From Apostichopus japonicus (Eukaryota; Echinodermata; Holothuroidea; Aspidochirotida; Stichopodidae): 64,000 bases of DNA. Below, piece by piece: positions 1 to 12,500 of the stretch. The stretch covers positions 29,103,960 to 29,167,959 of the forward strand of contig NC_092563.1 in the NCBI RefSeq assembly GCF_037975245.1. The letters run 5' to 3'. Within the stretch, counting starts at the first letter, position 1. Every line of letters starts with the position of its first letter. The position numbers were made by a program, and so were the translations under genes. Below the pieces are notes generated by a model. That model ran no database searches and was not told the DNA's origin. It saw only the letters and a program-made list of their open reading frames with translations.

Positions 1-2860
1 CCCCCCCCCCCCCCAAAGCAAGACAACACTTCACCAAAGCATAAACCCATGTGGGTTACAAGAGGAATCAACATTTGATAAAAGCCTTAACATCCTCTCC
101 CCCTCCCCCACCCCACAAATTTTAAGCAGTATGAACAAAAATAAAGGGTGACATAACAACTATGTTCATACTGGTTAACATTTTGGGGGAGGAATTGGTA
201 AGTTTCAAACATCATTCCCTCTCAACCCTGTATATCAGTTAATGTTAATAAAATGTTAATGTATATGCTTTGGTATTGTTGTTGTTGTTGGTATTTTTAA
301 TTTGTATTTTACAGGGGTAACCTATATGAAAAATTACTCCGTCAACAACGATTATGATGGAAGTGAAATTCTTGAAAGTACTCCAATATGTGAGGTTGTC
401 TCTGTCGAGATTTTACATGTGAAGACAATTTAATAGAACTTACACTCGAATAAGTTACCATTTGTAATCATCTTGAAGAACACCATGCCACAACTGTGGA
501 AGAAAAATCAGAATATCAAAGTGAGATTATGAAAGCATAAAATGCTGACTCATTGAAAAATCTTATATTTGGCATGTACATCAAGTATGGTTTTAAACAG
601 GGAAACGGTTGATGTTCTCGCTGAACACCCATCAGTTGTATAACTAGCTTTCACCAACTGCACAAAGTTTATCTGTTATACGGCCAATTATCTGACATCT
701 GTCCCAGTACCAGACTCTGACATTTGAAATATCTTGTAATCGACCTCAGAGAATATGCTGGTCAAGTATCTATTATTTGGCATTTGGCCAAGTATCTAAT
801 CATGTACTTCCAGCATATATATTACCTTGCAGATCTGGCCAAAGTAATGTGTGACATAAATTGACAAAATATCTGTATTTGTGCAAGTATTATCGCTTAA
901 TAAGATGGGATATATATTTAATTTACACGATAATAAACCTCATTTAAGTCCCTTACAGCTATTTAGAGATGTTGAATGCATCCCTGGAAGATGTTTTGAA
1001 CTCATATAATGGCAGAGAAATTGCCATTGATGCCAGAAAGCCAGTTGGCTTTGGGATTCCTTGCTATTTAATTTGCTCAAATTCCACACATCTGACGTAA
1101 TTGTAGAGCAAGTAAGTTAAATTTGTACAAGAATTAAGTGATATAACCATAAAGATCAGAGATATCCTTCTCTTATTTATAGTACTTACTTGTGGGGATC
1201 CTGAAACCAATTAATTCACTAGTAAGGATTTTACAGACAAGCATAGAATTTTATTCCAAAATGTTCCATTATCCAGAAAGAACAGTCTTCCTAGTTGAAA
1301 TATAGACACATAGATGTATGAGCATATGGTCAGTTTCTTTTCCAATTTTGGGAGAGCAAATCAGCTCTGCCACCATCCCTTTACTAATTGTTTATTAATA
1401 AATGAGAGTTGCATGACATTGTTTATACAAATGTCAAAGCTGAAGTAACCTATTGTCCACTTGAGCCAATTTAAGGCCATTTGAGATAACCTGTTGACCA
1501 CTTGAAACTCAGAGTGTAAATACATATAAGGGTTACTTGAGTCTGTTTAACGCTTCCAATACAAGAGTATCAACTATTTGAAGCAGATTTCATTTCCTGG
1601 ATGACTATATAAATAAAGCCAGGAGTGGTCAGGTTGTTGGTGTGGTGACGCCCGTGGGGGGAGATGGCCGGGGTGACACAAATGACTGAGCCAAAGATTG
1701 GTCTACTTGGCAAGCAGTGTATTAACGCTCCCCTCTAGCGAGCTCTAAATGTGAAAGAAGAAAACCACTAGAATAGTTTCTTAAGGAATAAGAAACAGTA
1801 TCGCCTCACCATTCATCATAGGTAACACTCCTTTCATTTATTAGAAACAAATTGGAAGACTCCTTTAATTTGGCTGAGTGAGCTAAAATTAATCTGGCCG
1901 CAGAACAGTACCAATTAATCTGAGACATATCTAGATGATGTTCCTCAGACAAAATGATAACTGGAAAATACAAACAATACATGAGCAGTTTACCCTTTGA
2001 CTGGGGGTCTCACTTTCATAACCCTAATCTTTGCTTCCAACTGTATTACCAAACATATGGGGATTTTCCCCTATAAATGACAGCTCAAAAATTGAATAAA
2101 CATTTGGTTCATTTCAACTCATCCTATACATTACTGAGACAGTTTACTAAGATCCAGTGGGATACAAGTCAGTGCCAACGCCTACACTGTTTTGTGTACA
2201 ACAATTACGTTTAGCGACACATGGGCGCGGCCATTTTAAAACAATGCTTCGGTGAGGACTATCCGAGGGCGCGATTAGCGAACACCTCTACAGTCACTAA
2301 CACATACAGCCTAAGTGTAATTTAACCCGATAGGCTCCAAAGCTTACAATACACTTGCCAGTCTGGTTAATACCTAAACATGTGGACATATACAAGCATA
2401 AATATCGTAGAGGGTCATTTGCCATCCAAGATGCCCATTAAACACTTAGTTAACATAAAATCTCAAGTGACATGTATGCAGTAGTAGAAGAAAAATTAGT
2501 TCCTTTACTATAACTTGTTCCGCCGTTGGAATAGTGAATGTAACTTGAACATTGCTATAATGACAATCTACTAGCCTAGAGAACTCCTTGAGAACTCCTA
2601 GAGAACTTGAGAACTCCTTGAGAGCTCCTTGAGAACTTGGCTCCTAGAATACTCCTTGTTCGAGCCCTTCAACCGATTATAAAAACAAGAGCCCAAGGGC
2701 ACTGTGGTTCCTTGCGTAGGGGTATATGACAATACACATAATATTATCAAGCAAGATTGGGCTCATATAATCCAAGTAATTGTGGTCCTACATGTTCCCA
2801 TAAAGTAACCAACACTATAGCCAACACTTTTGTGATCACAAATATTTGATCAAAAGGCAC
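1..2860. other. Left-edge region without a supported gene
   Basis: The window opens in a run of 14 C. Two short plus-strand open stretches follow plausible acceptors (315-432, ending at a stop, and 958-1099, 45 codons from a TATTTAGAG start), but no family was recognised and no connected exon was found. A small imperfect tandem repeat of the type GAGAACTCCTTGA lies at about 2578-2650. If the kinase gene on the minus strand at 5.1-7.3 kb is intact, its missing C-lobe exons must lie here or beyond the left edge; I could not find them by eye. Confidence 0.4.
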
Positions 2861-2879
2861 TTTTGAGATCTAAATATAG

Positions 2880-4080
2880 CGTCGAAAATGTAAGAAATAT
2901 ACGGTCACCTACAAGCAGGTCAACAGATATGATAACATTGGTGACCTCAGATGACATGACCTTTCAGTTTGAAAATGTTCCACCATCCCATTCACAACCT
3001 GTCCCAAAATATCAACCGTGTCACACCTTGGCATTGAGATTTAATTGCATTAATGTCTAAAAATTAACTTTGAACTTGTATACATAACTTCACACACAAA
3101 GGTCACCGGAGGTCAACCAATTGAAATTTTTGATCAGTGAGACGTGAATATAGCATCAAACTATTAAAATTCAAACATTTTTTTCTTTGCCCATTTCCCC
3201 CCCCCCCCCCAAAATACTAGTTTTTTAACATTAACTGACCTTTGGTGACCTCGGATCACATGACTGTTAAGTTTGAAAATATTCCCCTATACCATTTCCA
3301 ACTTGTCCAAAAATATCAACTGTGTCACACCTTGGAACTGGGAGTTATTGCATTAAATGTCTGAAAATTAACGTTGACCTCGTATAACTTCGCACACGAA
3401 GGTCACACAAGTGTCAACCCATTGACATTTTTGATCGGAAGGTACCTTTGATATCCAAATCTAGCATCAAAACCAAACATTTTCTTTTTTGCTCGTTTCC
3501 TCCCAAAATAAGCACATTTTTTCTAATATGACCTTTGACCTTTTGACCTTGGTTTCAGATGTAGTTTAATCTCCTGATTCCAAAAAACAAAACGACAAGT
3601 CTGTACAGCCATCCTAACTCCGACCGAAAAACTTTGACTCCATATAACTTCCCACAAAAAGGTCAAACAGGGTCAATCTATTGACATTTATGATCAGAAG
3701 GTACCTTTAACATCTGAAAATAGCATCAAAACTGTAAAAATCCCCAAAAACATGTAAAAGGTCACCAGAGGTCAAATTGAGGTCAAGGGTCACCCAGATG
3801 CGGGTCGACAATTGGATTACATTGAAGCAACTCCCAACCCTAACGGACATTTATTTCTCAAGTTATCGCAAAAATACTAGTTTTTTATCATTAATTGACC
3901 TTTGTTGACCTTCGATCACATTACCGTTATGTTTGGAAACGATCCCGTACCTCATTCACAACTACTCCCACAATATCAACCATGTCGGACCCTGTCAATG
4001 GGAGTTATTGCTGTTTTTAATATATTGGTTTTTGGCATCTAACTGACCTTTGGTGACCTTTTCGGGCACCAAAAACAGTA
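2880..4080. repeat. TGACCT-rich repeat, about 300-bp diverged tandem copies
   Basis: Successive stretches beginning near 2940, 3240 and 3890 share the order: GTGACCTC(A/G)GATCACATGAC, a TTTGAAAAT block, a (T)CCCAAAATATCAACCGTGTC block, ATTGCATTAATGTCTGAAAATTAA, then a CACAAAGGTCA block and ATTGACATTTTTGATC. Copies are strongly diverged. Related sequence recurs near 4.7-5.0, 32.8, 44.1 and 45.1-45.8 kb, so this is a dispersed family with local tandem copies. It has no open frame of note. The motif TGACCTTTGACC recurs in it. Confidence 0.6.
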
Positions 4081-4689
4081 GGGATCTTCCTCTTACTATG
4101 GGCTATCCACCCACCAAGTTGGATCATGATACATCATTTCCTTATTGAGATATCGTGTACACAAGCCAAGCGTCACATACACACACACACACACACGCAC
4201 ACACCCACACACGCCAAGTTGAACGCATAGGTTCCTTGCTTTGCAAAAAGCAAGGAACCAAAGAGGGTATTTGCCCTCGAGATAATCAATCTTAGAAATA
4301 ATACAAATGAAATACATATTTACCTCAATAGAGCTTTTAACTTGCCACGCAAAGGTGAAAATAAACATTTTTTGAATCATTGAGAAGGTATCACATGCAC
4401 GCGTAGTAATTACGAGCACTTAATAATAAGTAAAAGTTAACGTTGGTTAGAGACGTTTTGCAGGTGTCCAACCCTCAACCAAAGGACCTGTGGGGAGCCA
4501 AAAAGGTAAAATAATGCGTATTCCCACATATTTGTATAATTGAAGATCACTTGAGATCTACTTTATATTGGGCCTGTTCACTAAATTGAACTGAAATTGA
4601 CAAAAGTATGTTCACCAAAAGAAAATCACAGCATGGTATAACTCACAGATTAATTGTAACTTTAATTTTGGAGCTAAATTGTTTACAGT

Positions 4690-4990
4690 ACAAGGATTAC
4701 ACATATGTTGAACTCATGTGACCTTTGACCTACACCAATTTCGATAGCATTCTTAAACTCACCAAGCTGGATCTACATACAAAGTATGAAGATCAACAAT
4801 TATTTAATTCTTGAGTAATCATGTTTACAAAAGAGTTCATACTTTGACCAAGAGCTGTTGACCCCAAATGACCATTGAACTTGACAGAAAGAAAAGGGTT
4901 CTTGTACTCAATAAGACAGATCCACACACCAAGTATGAAGTTAAGCTACCATGAACTCTTACATGGCATCTACAAGCAATGTCACACACC
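4690..4990. repeat. Dispersed TGACCT-type repeat copy
   Basis: Contains CATGTGACCTTTGACCTACACC, a CACCAAGCTGGATCTACATAC block and a second related block at about 4870-4935 with CACACACCAAGTATGAAG. The same order (TGACCTTTGACC, short spacer, loss or gain of a GGTTC block, then a 'caaatatgaag'-like block) is seen near 45.4-45.8 kb. A C tract and CA-repeat close the copy at about 4991-5015. Identity with any catalogued repeat could not be checked. Confidence 0.5.
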
Positions 4991-5115
4991 CCTCCCCCCC
5001 CCCCCCACACACACACATGCCATCACCATCGCACAGATTCCTCTGCCTCTGGTAAGAATCAAAAAAGCTTTTCTAGAAGAAGAAAAGGAGAAAGGAACAA
5101 GAGCATCAGAAATAC

Positions 5116-7346
5116 CTGTAAATGTCATCAGATTCCTTGGCTGGATCAGCAGGTGAATTCCATCGTTCTGGACTGATATAGAACATTGAACCAGACGGTT
5201 GTATAATAAAACTGTCTTTGTTCGAATTGGTGTGGCTGGATTCATGCTTCGCTAGTCCAAGATCTGCAATCTGTGGAAAATTAAGATGTATTCTCTTACT
5301 TTGATTTATAGTCTTCCTCTGCTACTGCAATGCTCTAAGTTATTCAGTCTCCATGGTTACGACATGAGGTATTTTATATTTTTTTTAAAACTCACTGTGA
5401 AGTAACTCTCAGCTGCCTGGTTCATTTAGCAAAACACAAACCACAATAGATTATTGATAAGGCATTCAGCACATCACAAAGTAGCATGCACTTCTCACTG
5501 TAAACACACATGTTTGTGCATTCTTCAAGACAATGCCTTCTAGGTTAGCCATGATTGTGTCAGATTGTGCTAAGATAGAAATTTAAGATTTCTGTTATGC
5601 ATCTATTTGTTACTGATAGTATCTTCAAGTATACCTTAATGTCTGTAACAGCCAGAATAATTGATTATACATGGTTTGATGTGACAACTTTCCATCAATG
5701 AAAGTCTCATAAGCAAACTTTGCATATTTCTGAAAGGATGTGCAGCAAATTCAAGTTCTGTATTCCCTAAGTTGTACTACATAAGGTTACAATACCTTTT
5801 CTGGGAAACCCAAAGAAATTGGTATTGATGTTGACTCCTCCAACCACTCTGCCCCCCCACCCCCTAATATTGACATCAAGGGTGAGTACTTCTACCGATC
5901 TACATTGTTTACGTTAAAAGGAAAGTTTGAAATTTATAAAGCCTATCATTATCACTCAGTGCCAAAAGAGTTTTACCCAAACATGTGATTGACATCACTA
6001 TCAAATTATTTCCTATGAAGGACCCTCCTCCCCCCACCCCCCCCCCCCAAAAAAAAATAAGGTTGAAATCCTCCATGTTTTTTTCTTTTTTCTTCCTTTC
6101 ATTTTGTTGCATAACCATGCAGTGTCAATCTGTTGTAAAAACAGGGAGCTGCTACTGCTACTCTAGAGTAGCACCTCCCTGGTAATATGGTGGTAATTAA
6201 GGTATCCCAAAGTGTGACATCGCCGATGACCTGCCATCGATGCAGAACATGCATGTCATGTGAACGTTAGAAAAGTACAGTAAGACTTACTTTGCATACA
6301 AAACTGTCAGTTACCATGACATTCTCAAGTTTGATGTCTCTGTGGATGATGTGATTATCATGCAGAAATTCAACCCCACTCATGATTTGTTGCATAAAGT
6401 AGAGGCAGCGTGGCCAGGGTATATAGGTCTTCCCCAGAGTCTTTCTCAACTTAGACAGGCTGTAAGAGCAGTACTCCATGATGATGAGGTTACGATCAGG
6501 ATCAACACCTTTAATTCCGACCACATGTATGTGAGTAGAAAGCTGTACAAGTTTGTCGATTTCCTTCTGCTGAACATCTCTGGAACAAGATACAAGAAAG
6601 AAAAAAAAAGGCCATTGCTTTTCATAGTCTCAATCGTACCCACTCTGCATGTCAGCATTGAGGAGCAGAATAATTATTGTACTAGGATTCTCAAGGAAAT
6701 CTGAAGGCCAAAGCATTTACTGTTACAATCAAAGCGAACACACATACATAAAGGAATGCTATCCTATCTACTTTGTTTCAAAATACTAGTTTATACAAAT
6801 TAAATGTGTGGCCATATGGGGAAAATGTATGGTGGACACATCTTACATAATTTTACAATGGGAATGTGGATCTCTCAACACTTTAATGTTCTTCATGCAC
6901 AAATGTGTCATTCTTCATAATTCTGCCCCTTCACACAATATCATGGCTCCAGATAATTACAAAAACCCAAGAGCAACTTGATGCACTTTCACAGATACAT
7001 ATGGCAGATTCTAGTATTTGAGACCTTGTGCAGTTAAACATGAAAAGTGTATTGAATGTACATTGGTCAGTAAAACCAACTTGACCATTAAAATGCAATG
7101 AGCTATGATCCTATCTATCAACTTCCTATAGTTACACCATGTCTGATATTAAAATGGAAACTATGCATACCTGTACTCTTTGAATAATTCTTTCACTGCA
7201 ACAAAACCATTGTGTTTTTTGCAGTAAGCTTTGTAAACGGTTGCAAAGCTACCATACCCAATCTCTTCCCAGTACTTCTTGGGCTCTAAGTCTTGCTTTG
7301 ATATCCTGAGGTCAAGTTGAACACTGCTGATAGGAGGTTTAGCCAT
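5116..7346 (-). CDS. RIPK/TKL-like protein kinase, N-terminal part (3 exons, partial)
   Basis: Coding exons on the minus strand: 7346-7171, 6579-6291, 5270-5116; junction phases 2, 0, 2 agree. The 206 residues visible make a kinase N-lobe and the start of the C-lobe: glycine-rich loop GYGSFATVY (30-38), VAVK lysine K52, candidate helix-C glutamate E65, hinge IIMEYC (91-96), catalytic loop HRDIKLEN (138-145), then DLG (158-160) where most kinases have DFG, and SPE (188-190) for APE. DLG together with the exon context recalls the receptor-interacting protein kinase branch of the TKL group, which would place it in innate-immune or death signalling; that is inference from motifs, and another TKL family is possible. 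All catalytic residues seen are present, so activity is plausible. The frame continues past a donor at 5115; the remaining C-lobe and any C-terminal domain were not found. The start at 7346 is the first in-frame Met ahead of the kinase fold; a 5' UTR exon further upstream is possible. Confidence 0.82.
5635..5729 (-). other. Possible alternative (frame-breaking) exon in kinase intron 2
   Basis: On the minus strand an open 95-nt stretch begins right after CATCCTTTCAG and ends at AAG|GTATAC, both good splice signals. It reads as a protein-like peptide (begins KYAKFAYETF, ends FWLLQTL). It lies between kinase exons that join perfectly in phase 0 (...VCK|IADLG...), and its length is not a multiple of three, so inclusion would shift the next exon into a stop within a few codons. 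It could be a poison exon, a relic, or chance. Confidence 0.25.
6142..6181. repeat. Short palindrome with CAGGGAG/CTCCCTG ends
   Basis: A 40-bp imperfect palindrome with CAGGGAG at one end and CTCCCTG at the other; its centre (6157-6172, GCTACTCTAGAGTAGC) is a perfect 16-bp palindrome. A related hairpin with the same ends occurs at 57919-57946. It lies in kinase intron 2. Confidence 0.6.
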
Positions 7347-9578
7347 TTAACGTGATATAAAGCACTGCAGATAATATAGAATCAGGTAAAATATGTCTTA
7401 TGTTGAATCTTGATCTCAAAGGAAATATCAGACGATATAGCAGTTGTATGATGTGAGGTTCAGTCAAGATTTGCGATTCAAGATGTGAAATTTGAGATCA
7501 TTCGAGCCCAACTTAGTATTCATATGAACAATGAACATCACTATGCTTTAATTGCATTATATTCATACCTTGGTGATTTAATTGTATCAAACAACAGTAT
7601 AAAACAAAAGGTTATGCAATTTGAAAGTAGCCGGGGGGAAGCAAGCCAAATACAGAGATTTTAAGCTTGGGATCAACAGTGTGGTATAAAGCATTGGTAT
7701 TTTGGGTAAAAGGAATTACTCGCATGAGAACATATGCTATTGTTTAAGATTTGAGTAGGTGAACAGATACCTGGTTTCTCAAATTTGAGTCGTTAGATAG
7801 ATGTTAATAAGTAAGATTAGTTCAGTGAAGCTCACACAGAATGACGTATCATAACGGTATAGGCTTCTGTCACTATACAGGCTAAATGGCTTGAGAGCCA
7901 AACAATGGTAAACTTTCGCATGAATATTAATATATTGATAACAAGTACATTGATAAAAGAAAAAACATAATTTTGGTTTACTCACACATGTGTTTTACGA
8001 AAAGCAATTTGTCCAAAATCGAAATGACTTCTGAACATCGACGGCACAGGTGAATACACATACAGTAGCGAAAGATCTAGTGGTGTAGTAACGAGAACTA
8101 AGGTGTCAAAGTAACGATATTCTGCATGTTGTTAGTTATTTCATTGTAATGTCATTTAAACGCTTCGGTAAATGAATCTGATCTATCACACAGTAAATAA
8201 GTTCGTACGCGCGTACCATGCATGGAGGGTCATGTGATGTGTTCCAGGGTGGTATTAATATATTACTTTCCCCATAACGCATGATGATTTCACCCAACTA
8301 GTACGTAAATGTGTATGCGTGCTTAGAGCAGCAGACGACACCCGTTACCTAGCAATAACCGTGCCTGTAGCCTAACGTGATAGCTATATTCCCGTCGAGC
8401 AGCATTGGGCTCTGTTCCATGGAGAATTCCGTGGTTGCACTGAACTAAACATTTCCCCACAGCAACACGTCCAGGTAAACAATCCTTTTCGACAAAAAAT
8501 CGTTCTTGAAATACAATTCAGACATCGACATTTCCCGCCACAAGCCCAATGTATCTGTACTTGTTCTGTGCCAGCATGTCTAACGTTAGTAATTAGCTAC
8601 GAAGTACTAGTGTAGTTTCCGCACTGCAAACGAGCCTATATATTCCCTCTCACAAAGTGGAACAGCCTACGTATATTGTTTATAGACATGCTGTCGCCCA
8701 ACTTTCTTGCTTTATCTCCACTCCCATTTTAACATTCTGTGACAACGTCGTAGTGCTATTGTGGTGTTGTCGTACGGAAGCGTTTAAATGCCATGACATC
8801 ACAAAGAAATAACTTAACAAAATGCAGAATATCGTTACTTTGACAACTTAGTTCTCGTCAAAACACAGCAAAATGTTATTTTGAAGAGATAATATATCTG
8901 GTGAACGCAACAATTTCTTGCAAATCTGATATGCACACTAACAGTGATCCCGACAATACGGAAGCGTTAGATTACAGATCAGTGGTTAGTGTAGATCAGT
9001 TGTCGGGATTCCCCTTTTGGCATACACATAATGCCAAATACTATGGCCAGCCAAATGCTCAGAAATTAGAACCAGAGAATAAGGAAAAAAACGCCAGGGG
9101 AGGGAGTGCCACCCCTCACCCTCACTTTCACCGTCAGTCAAGGGTGAACGTTCAGACAGGAATAGTATTCGAAATTCGGAAGTAATTATTGGCAGAATCT
9201 GTGTCTTGAGCTTAGACCTGGTTATACACCTACGTTATAGATAGATGATTTCTAGACCTACGTTTACTTATACTTATACTATAGTCTAATGTGCCTCAGA
9301 ATGCACCATTTGAAGTTTAAAGCAACCTCAAACACCCTAAAAAAAATTGCAGGGCCTTGGGGGTTGTAGAAATTGAATTGTTTCCATGAACTTTTAATTT
9401 TTTTTATCAAAGTTTTGACTTTTTGTCTTAATATCGGGAAGCAATCGAAATTCCCGACACATGATTTCCCGCATTTACAATCAATACTTTTTCAATCCCT
9501 TTTCTTGTTGTTGCGTAAAGCCAGCTTGAATCATGGAGTGAATGCAGCACTAACATATGAAATTGAAATTATTTCAAT
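7347..9578. promoter_or_regulatory. Shared upstream region of the kinase and NOP9 genes
   Basis: The two genes are divergent with 2.2 kb between start codons, so their promoters must lie here. No TATA box or initiator could be assigned confidently. A widely spaced inverted repeat (8091-8170 with 8772-8858) occupies the middle. An open frame at 8901-9185 shows no recognisable domain and is more likely 5' flank or UTR than a gene. Confidence 0.5.
8091..8858. repeat. Inverted repeat, ~80-bp arms 600 bp apart
   Basis: The left arm 8091-8170 (starts ACGAGAACTAAGGTGTCAAA) and the right arm 8772-8858 (read in reverse complement, ACGAGAACTAAGTTGTCAAA) match for about 80 bp with a few mismatches and one 6-bp indel, ending in TTTAAACGCTTC(C/G)GTA. 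No clear target-site duplication was seen outside either arm. The inner arm end carries TACGGAAGCG, also the tip of the transposon-like element at 28361. It may be a MITE of 768 bp or two arms of separate insertions facing each other. Confidence 0.65.
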
Positions 9579-12500
9579 ATGGCTGCCCGCATGGAAGAGC
9601 ACAAGGGTGACAAGGGTAATGACTCAAGTTTTAATTGCGAAGATGCAGGTCTTCTGCATGATTCTGGTCGAAAAGGCAGGGTGGAGCATCACGTACTCGG
9701 ATATTACCGTCGAGTACACGAAGCATTACAAGATGGCTTTCAGGAAACCCATGAACAAGGTATTTTAATGTGCAGGTATCAGTCAAAGCCTTACTTGTTA
9801 GGCTAATGATAGCATCATGTTAGGCTAAGTAAGGATAGGACTATGCCTAAGTTGGGCAAGGCCTAAAAATATAACTAATTAAGAGTAGCCTATTACTAGA
9901 ATCAGTATCTGTCCTCATTTAATTAACTTAAAGTTAAACATCAGTTAGCATAGGCCTAACTAATTAGTAAGTATAGGTCTAGGCTTAGTAAAACAAAAGA
10001 AGCTGAATGACATTGACAAGTAACAGAAACTATGTACATACAACAACTGTTTAGTAAAGGCTTCATAATTGACACACCTTCGTACAATTGACCCATCTAA
10101 CAATGATACAGCAGGCAACCTAAACACTTTGCAGTCAAGCAGAGTTACATATTTGATGAGTTTTAATCCATTTCAGGATTAAGCTGATCAAATTGTGTTT
10201 TATTTAAAGCATTTAACATCCTCCCCCAGTTTTGCACATGTTTAGGCACCAAAATTTCCTCAATATCATACCACTACCCTCTGGGATCTGAGCTTAGAGG
10301 CTCACAGCATAGCAAACAGCATCCAAAGTCAATGGATGTATACTTAGGCCTATACTACATTTAATTTATCGACAAGAGTGTCAAATTAGGGGTACAGTAT
10401 GAAAGAATTTGACACAACAGAAATTTGTGGTAAAATTCTGCTCAATTGTATTTTGCATAGACACAGAGCAATAAATATTTAAGATCATTACATATCTGAG
10501 AAAGTATACATCTGAAGAAACGAATGTAGTTGAGTGATTTGGATATTTTGTTGATAGACATCTTTAATCAAATCCTCAAGTGCATCAATTATGAATCCAC
10601 CATGCTACAACTTACAAGGGTAAACATAAGAGGATGAAACAACCTGGGTAAATCATAAGACTTCAGATGTCTTTCCAATTTCAATATGAATTTGTTGAAG
10701 TAAGCTAGGCTATGGCTCAGATGCCTTTTAACATTTACTTCATAATGTTGTAGCTTCATCCAAACCTATTTCAGGTTAAACAATGAAACAATGAGCAAAT
10801 GGACAGGAATGGACAAAGATTTTTACCAATTCATGCAGGTTACTGTGTGCCATACTACAGGTACAAATGCTACATGCAAGTTACTTATACAGTAGGCTAG
10901 GCTATATGTCGTAGGACTCAATACATCACAGTTATCTTCATATCCACTTGATATAGCACAGGAGTAAAATTAGATTCATGTGTCGTTTTGTCATTAATTT
11001 TTTTCACTAGTGAACAAGCCATCATAGCCCCTGCGTGATCAGTAGCAGCTGATGTAAAACAGTATAGTATACATGAAAACTGAGCTGGTTAAAACTCATT
11101 ATATGTCTAAAATATTCAATCCCTCCAGACTTTTATTAAGTTCTTAGTTAGTGTTGTCTTTTTTGTTGTCAAAATAAAGCAATCTTAAAAAAACTAGGTC
11201 AAATTCATTCTTATGAAAAGTGGGAGAACCCTCCTTACAAGTTCTCTAGATCCAATGTCTGGTGTATAAGTCTCTCATCCGGTGCTTCATGCCATTTTTT
11301 TATGCTACAATGTCCCAATTTGAAAGATCCAGATATATGTCAAGAAGTCACAACTTCAACTAAAGACCTTTTTGTATCAGTTATGTAAAAAAAAATGTGA
11401 TGATATGGTTGCTTTTTTTTTCAGAGATGTTTCTTGAAAACGTCTTTAAGCAAACAGAAGAACAAGAGGTGAAACTTTGCCAGAACCAGACAATCAGCAG
11501 AATATTAGAAGAGATACTTCCTCTTGGAAAGAGCTCACAGATTCTCACCTTCTTCAAGGGCCTGCTGTCTGATTCTGAGACCATAATGTATGATCGGTTT
11601 GGAGCCCACGTCTTACAAACCACGATGATGCTCTCTTTAGAATTTGCTGCAAAACAAGATGAAGCTGATGCATTCAATGGGCTGCTTCTGAACCTTAGCC
11701 AAAGTGTCAGAGATCAGCTGGAGTCTGTTGTCATGGATACCTATGCCAGTCATGTTCTGAGAACTTTGCTACAAGTATTTGGCGGATTGCAAGTTGCAGA
11801 GAAAGTAACTCGGAGTAAGCTTTCAAGAGAACAGCAACAAAGAGGTACTTAAGACCAAAACTGAAGTTACACTTTTGATAGAGGCATTTGCATTTCATTC
11901 AGGCCCATCAAAGAATGGAAAGGATTTTCTTAAAGAAGCCTCCCTATTAATAAATTGTAGCCAATAGTGATGAAAAAAAATCCTGGTAATGTAGGCAACC
12001 AAGCATATAGGAAGTCACTGTCAGGCACACAGAGTCATAGCCTTAGATCCCACATAATATATCACTGTTCACAACATGTGTAGTGTAATATACTGGTGTA
12101 TGGAACATACAGTATATATGTGGGTAAAGAGACAAAATATGAGAGAAATCAAGAATTAAAGTAGGCAGCTTATTTTATTGAACTGTATCCTACAAGAGCA
12201 AGTGAACAACTCATATAGAAAGTAACTTAACGTTAGAACAGAGAACATGTGCAACTATGACTTTTTCCAAGAACTGTAGAACACAACCACAGACTCTGCA
12301 TAAACTTGAACAAAGGCTTAAAGTCATTCTGTTTCAAATACTACATGAAAATATACTTAATATATACTACTAGACATGGAGCAAATGTATACTACACATG
12401 AAAATTCAGTTTATATGTTTTAGGATTATGAGAAATGTCATGTACAGAACTTGTTACTGATAACTTTGTTGTATCAGTATGATATCTGGTGTATATTTAT

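Noticed and set aside
958-1099. 45-codon open stretch after an acceptor-like CCCTTACAG
   Set aside because: Protein-like but no partner exon, family or donor could be found; too weak to annotate as a gene.
4096-4419. 107-codon minus-strand frame that could be the kinase C-lobe
   Set aside because: It lacks any kinase motif and its C-terminal part is translated CA-repeat.
8901-9185. 94-codon plus-strand frame upstream of NOP9
   Set aside because: No recognisable domain, no in-frame link to NOP9 exon 1, and a compositionally plain flank.
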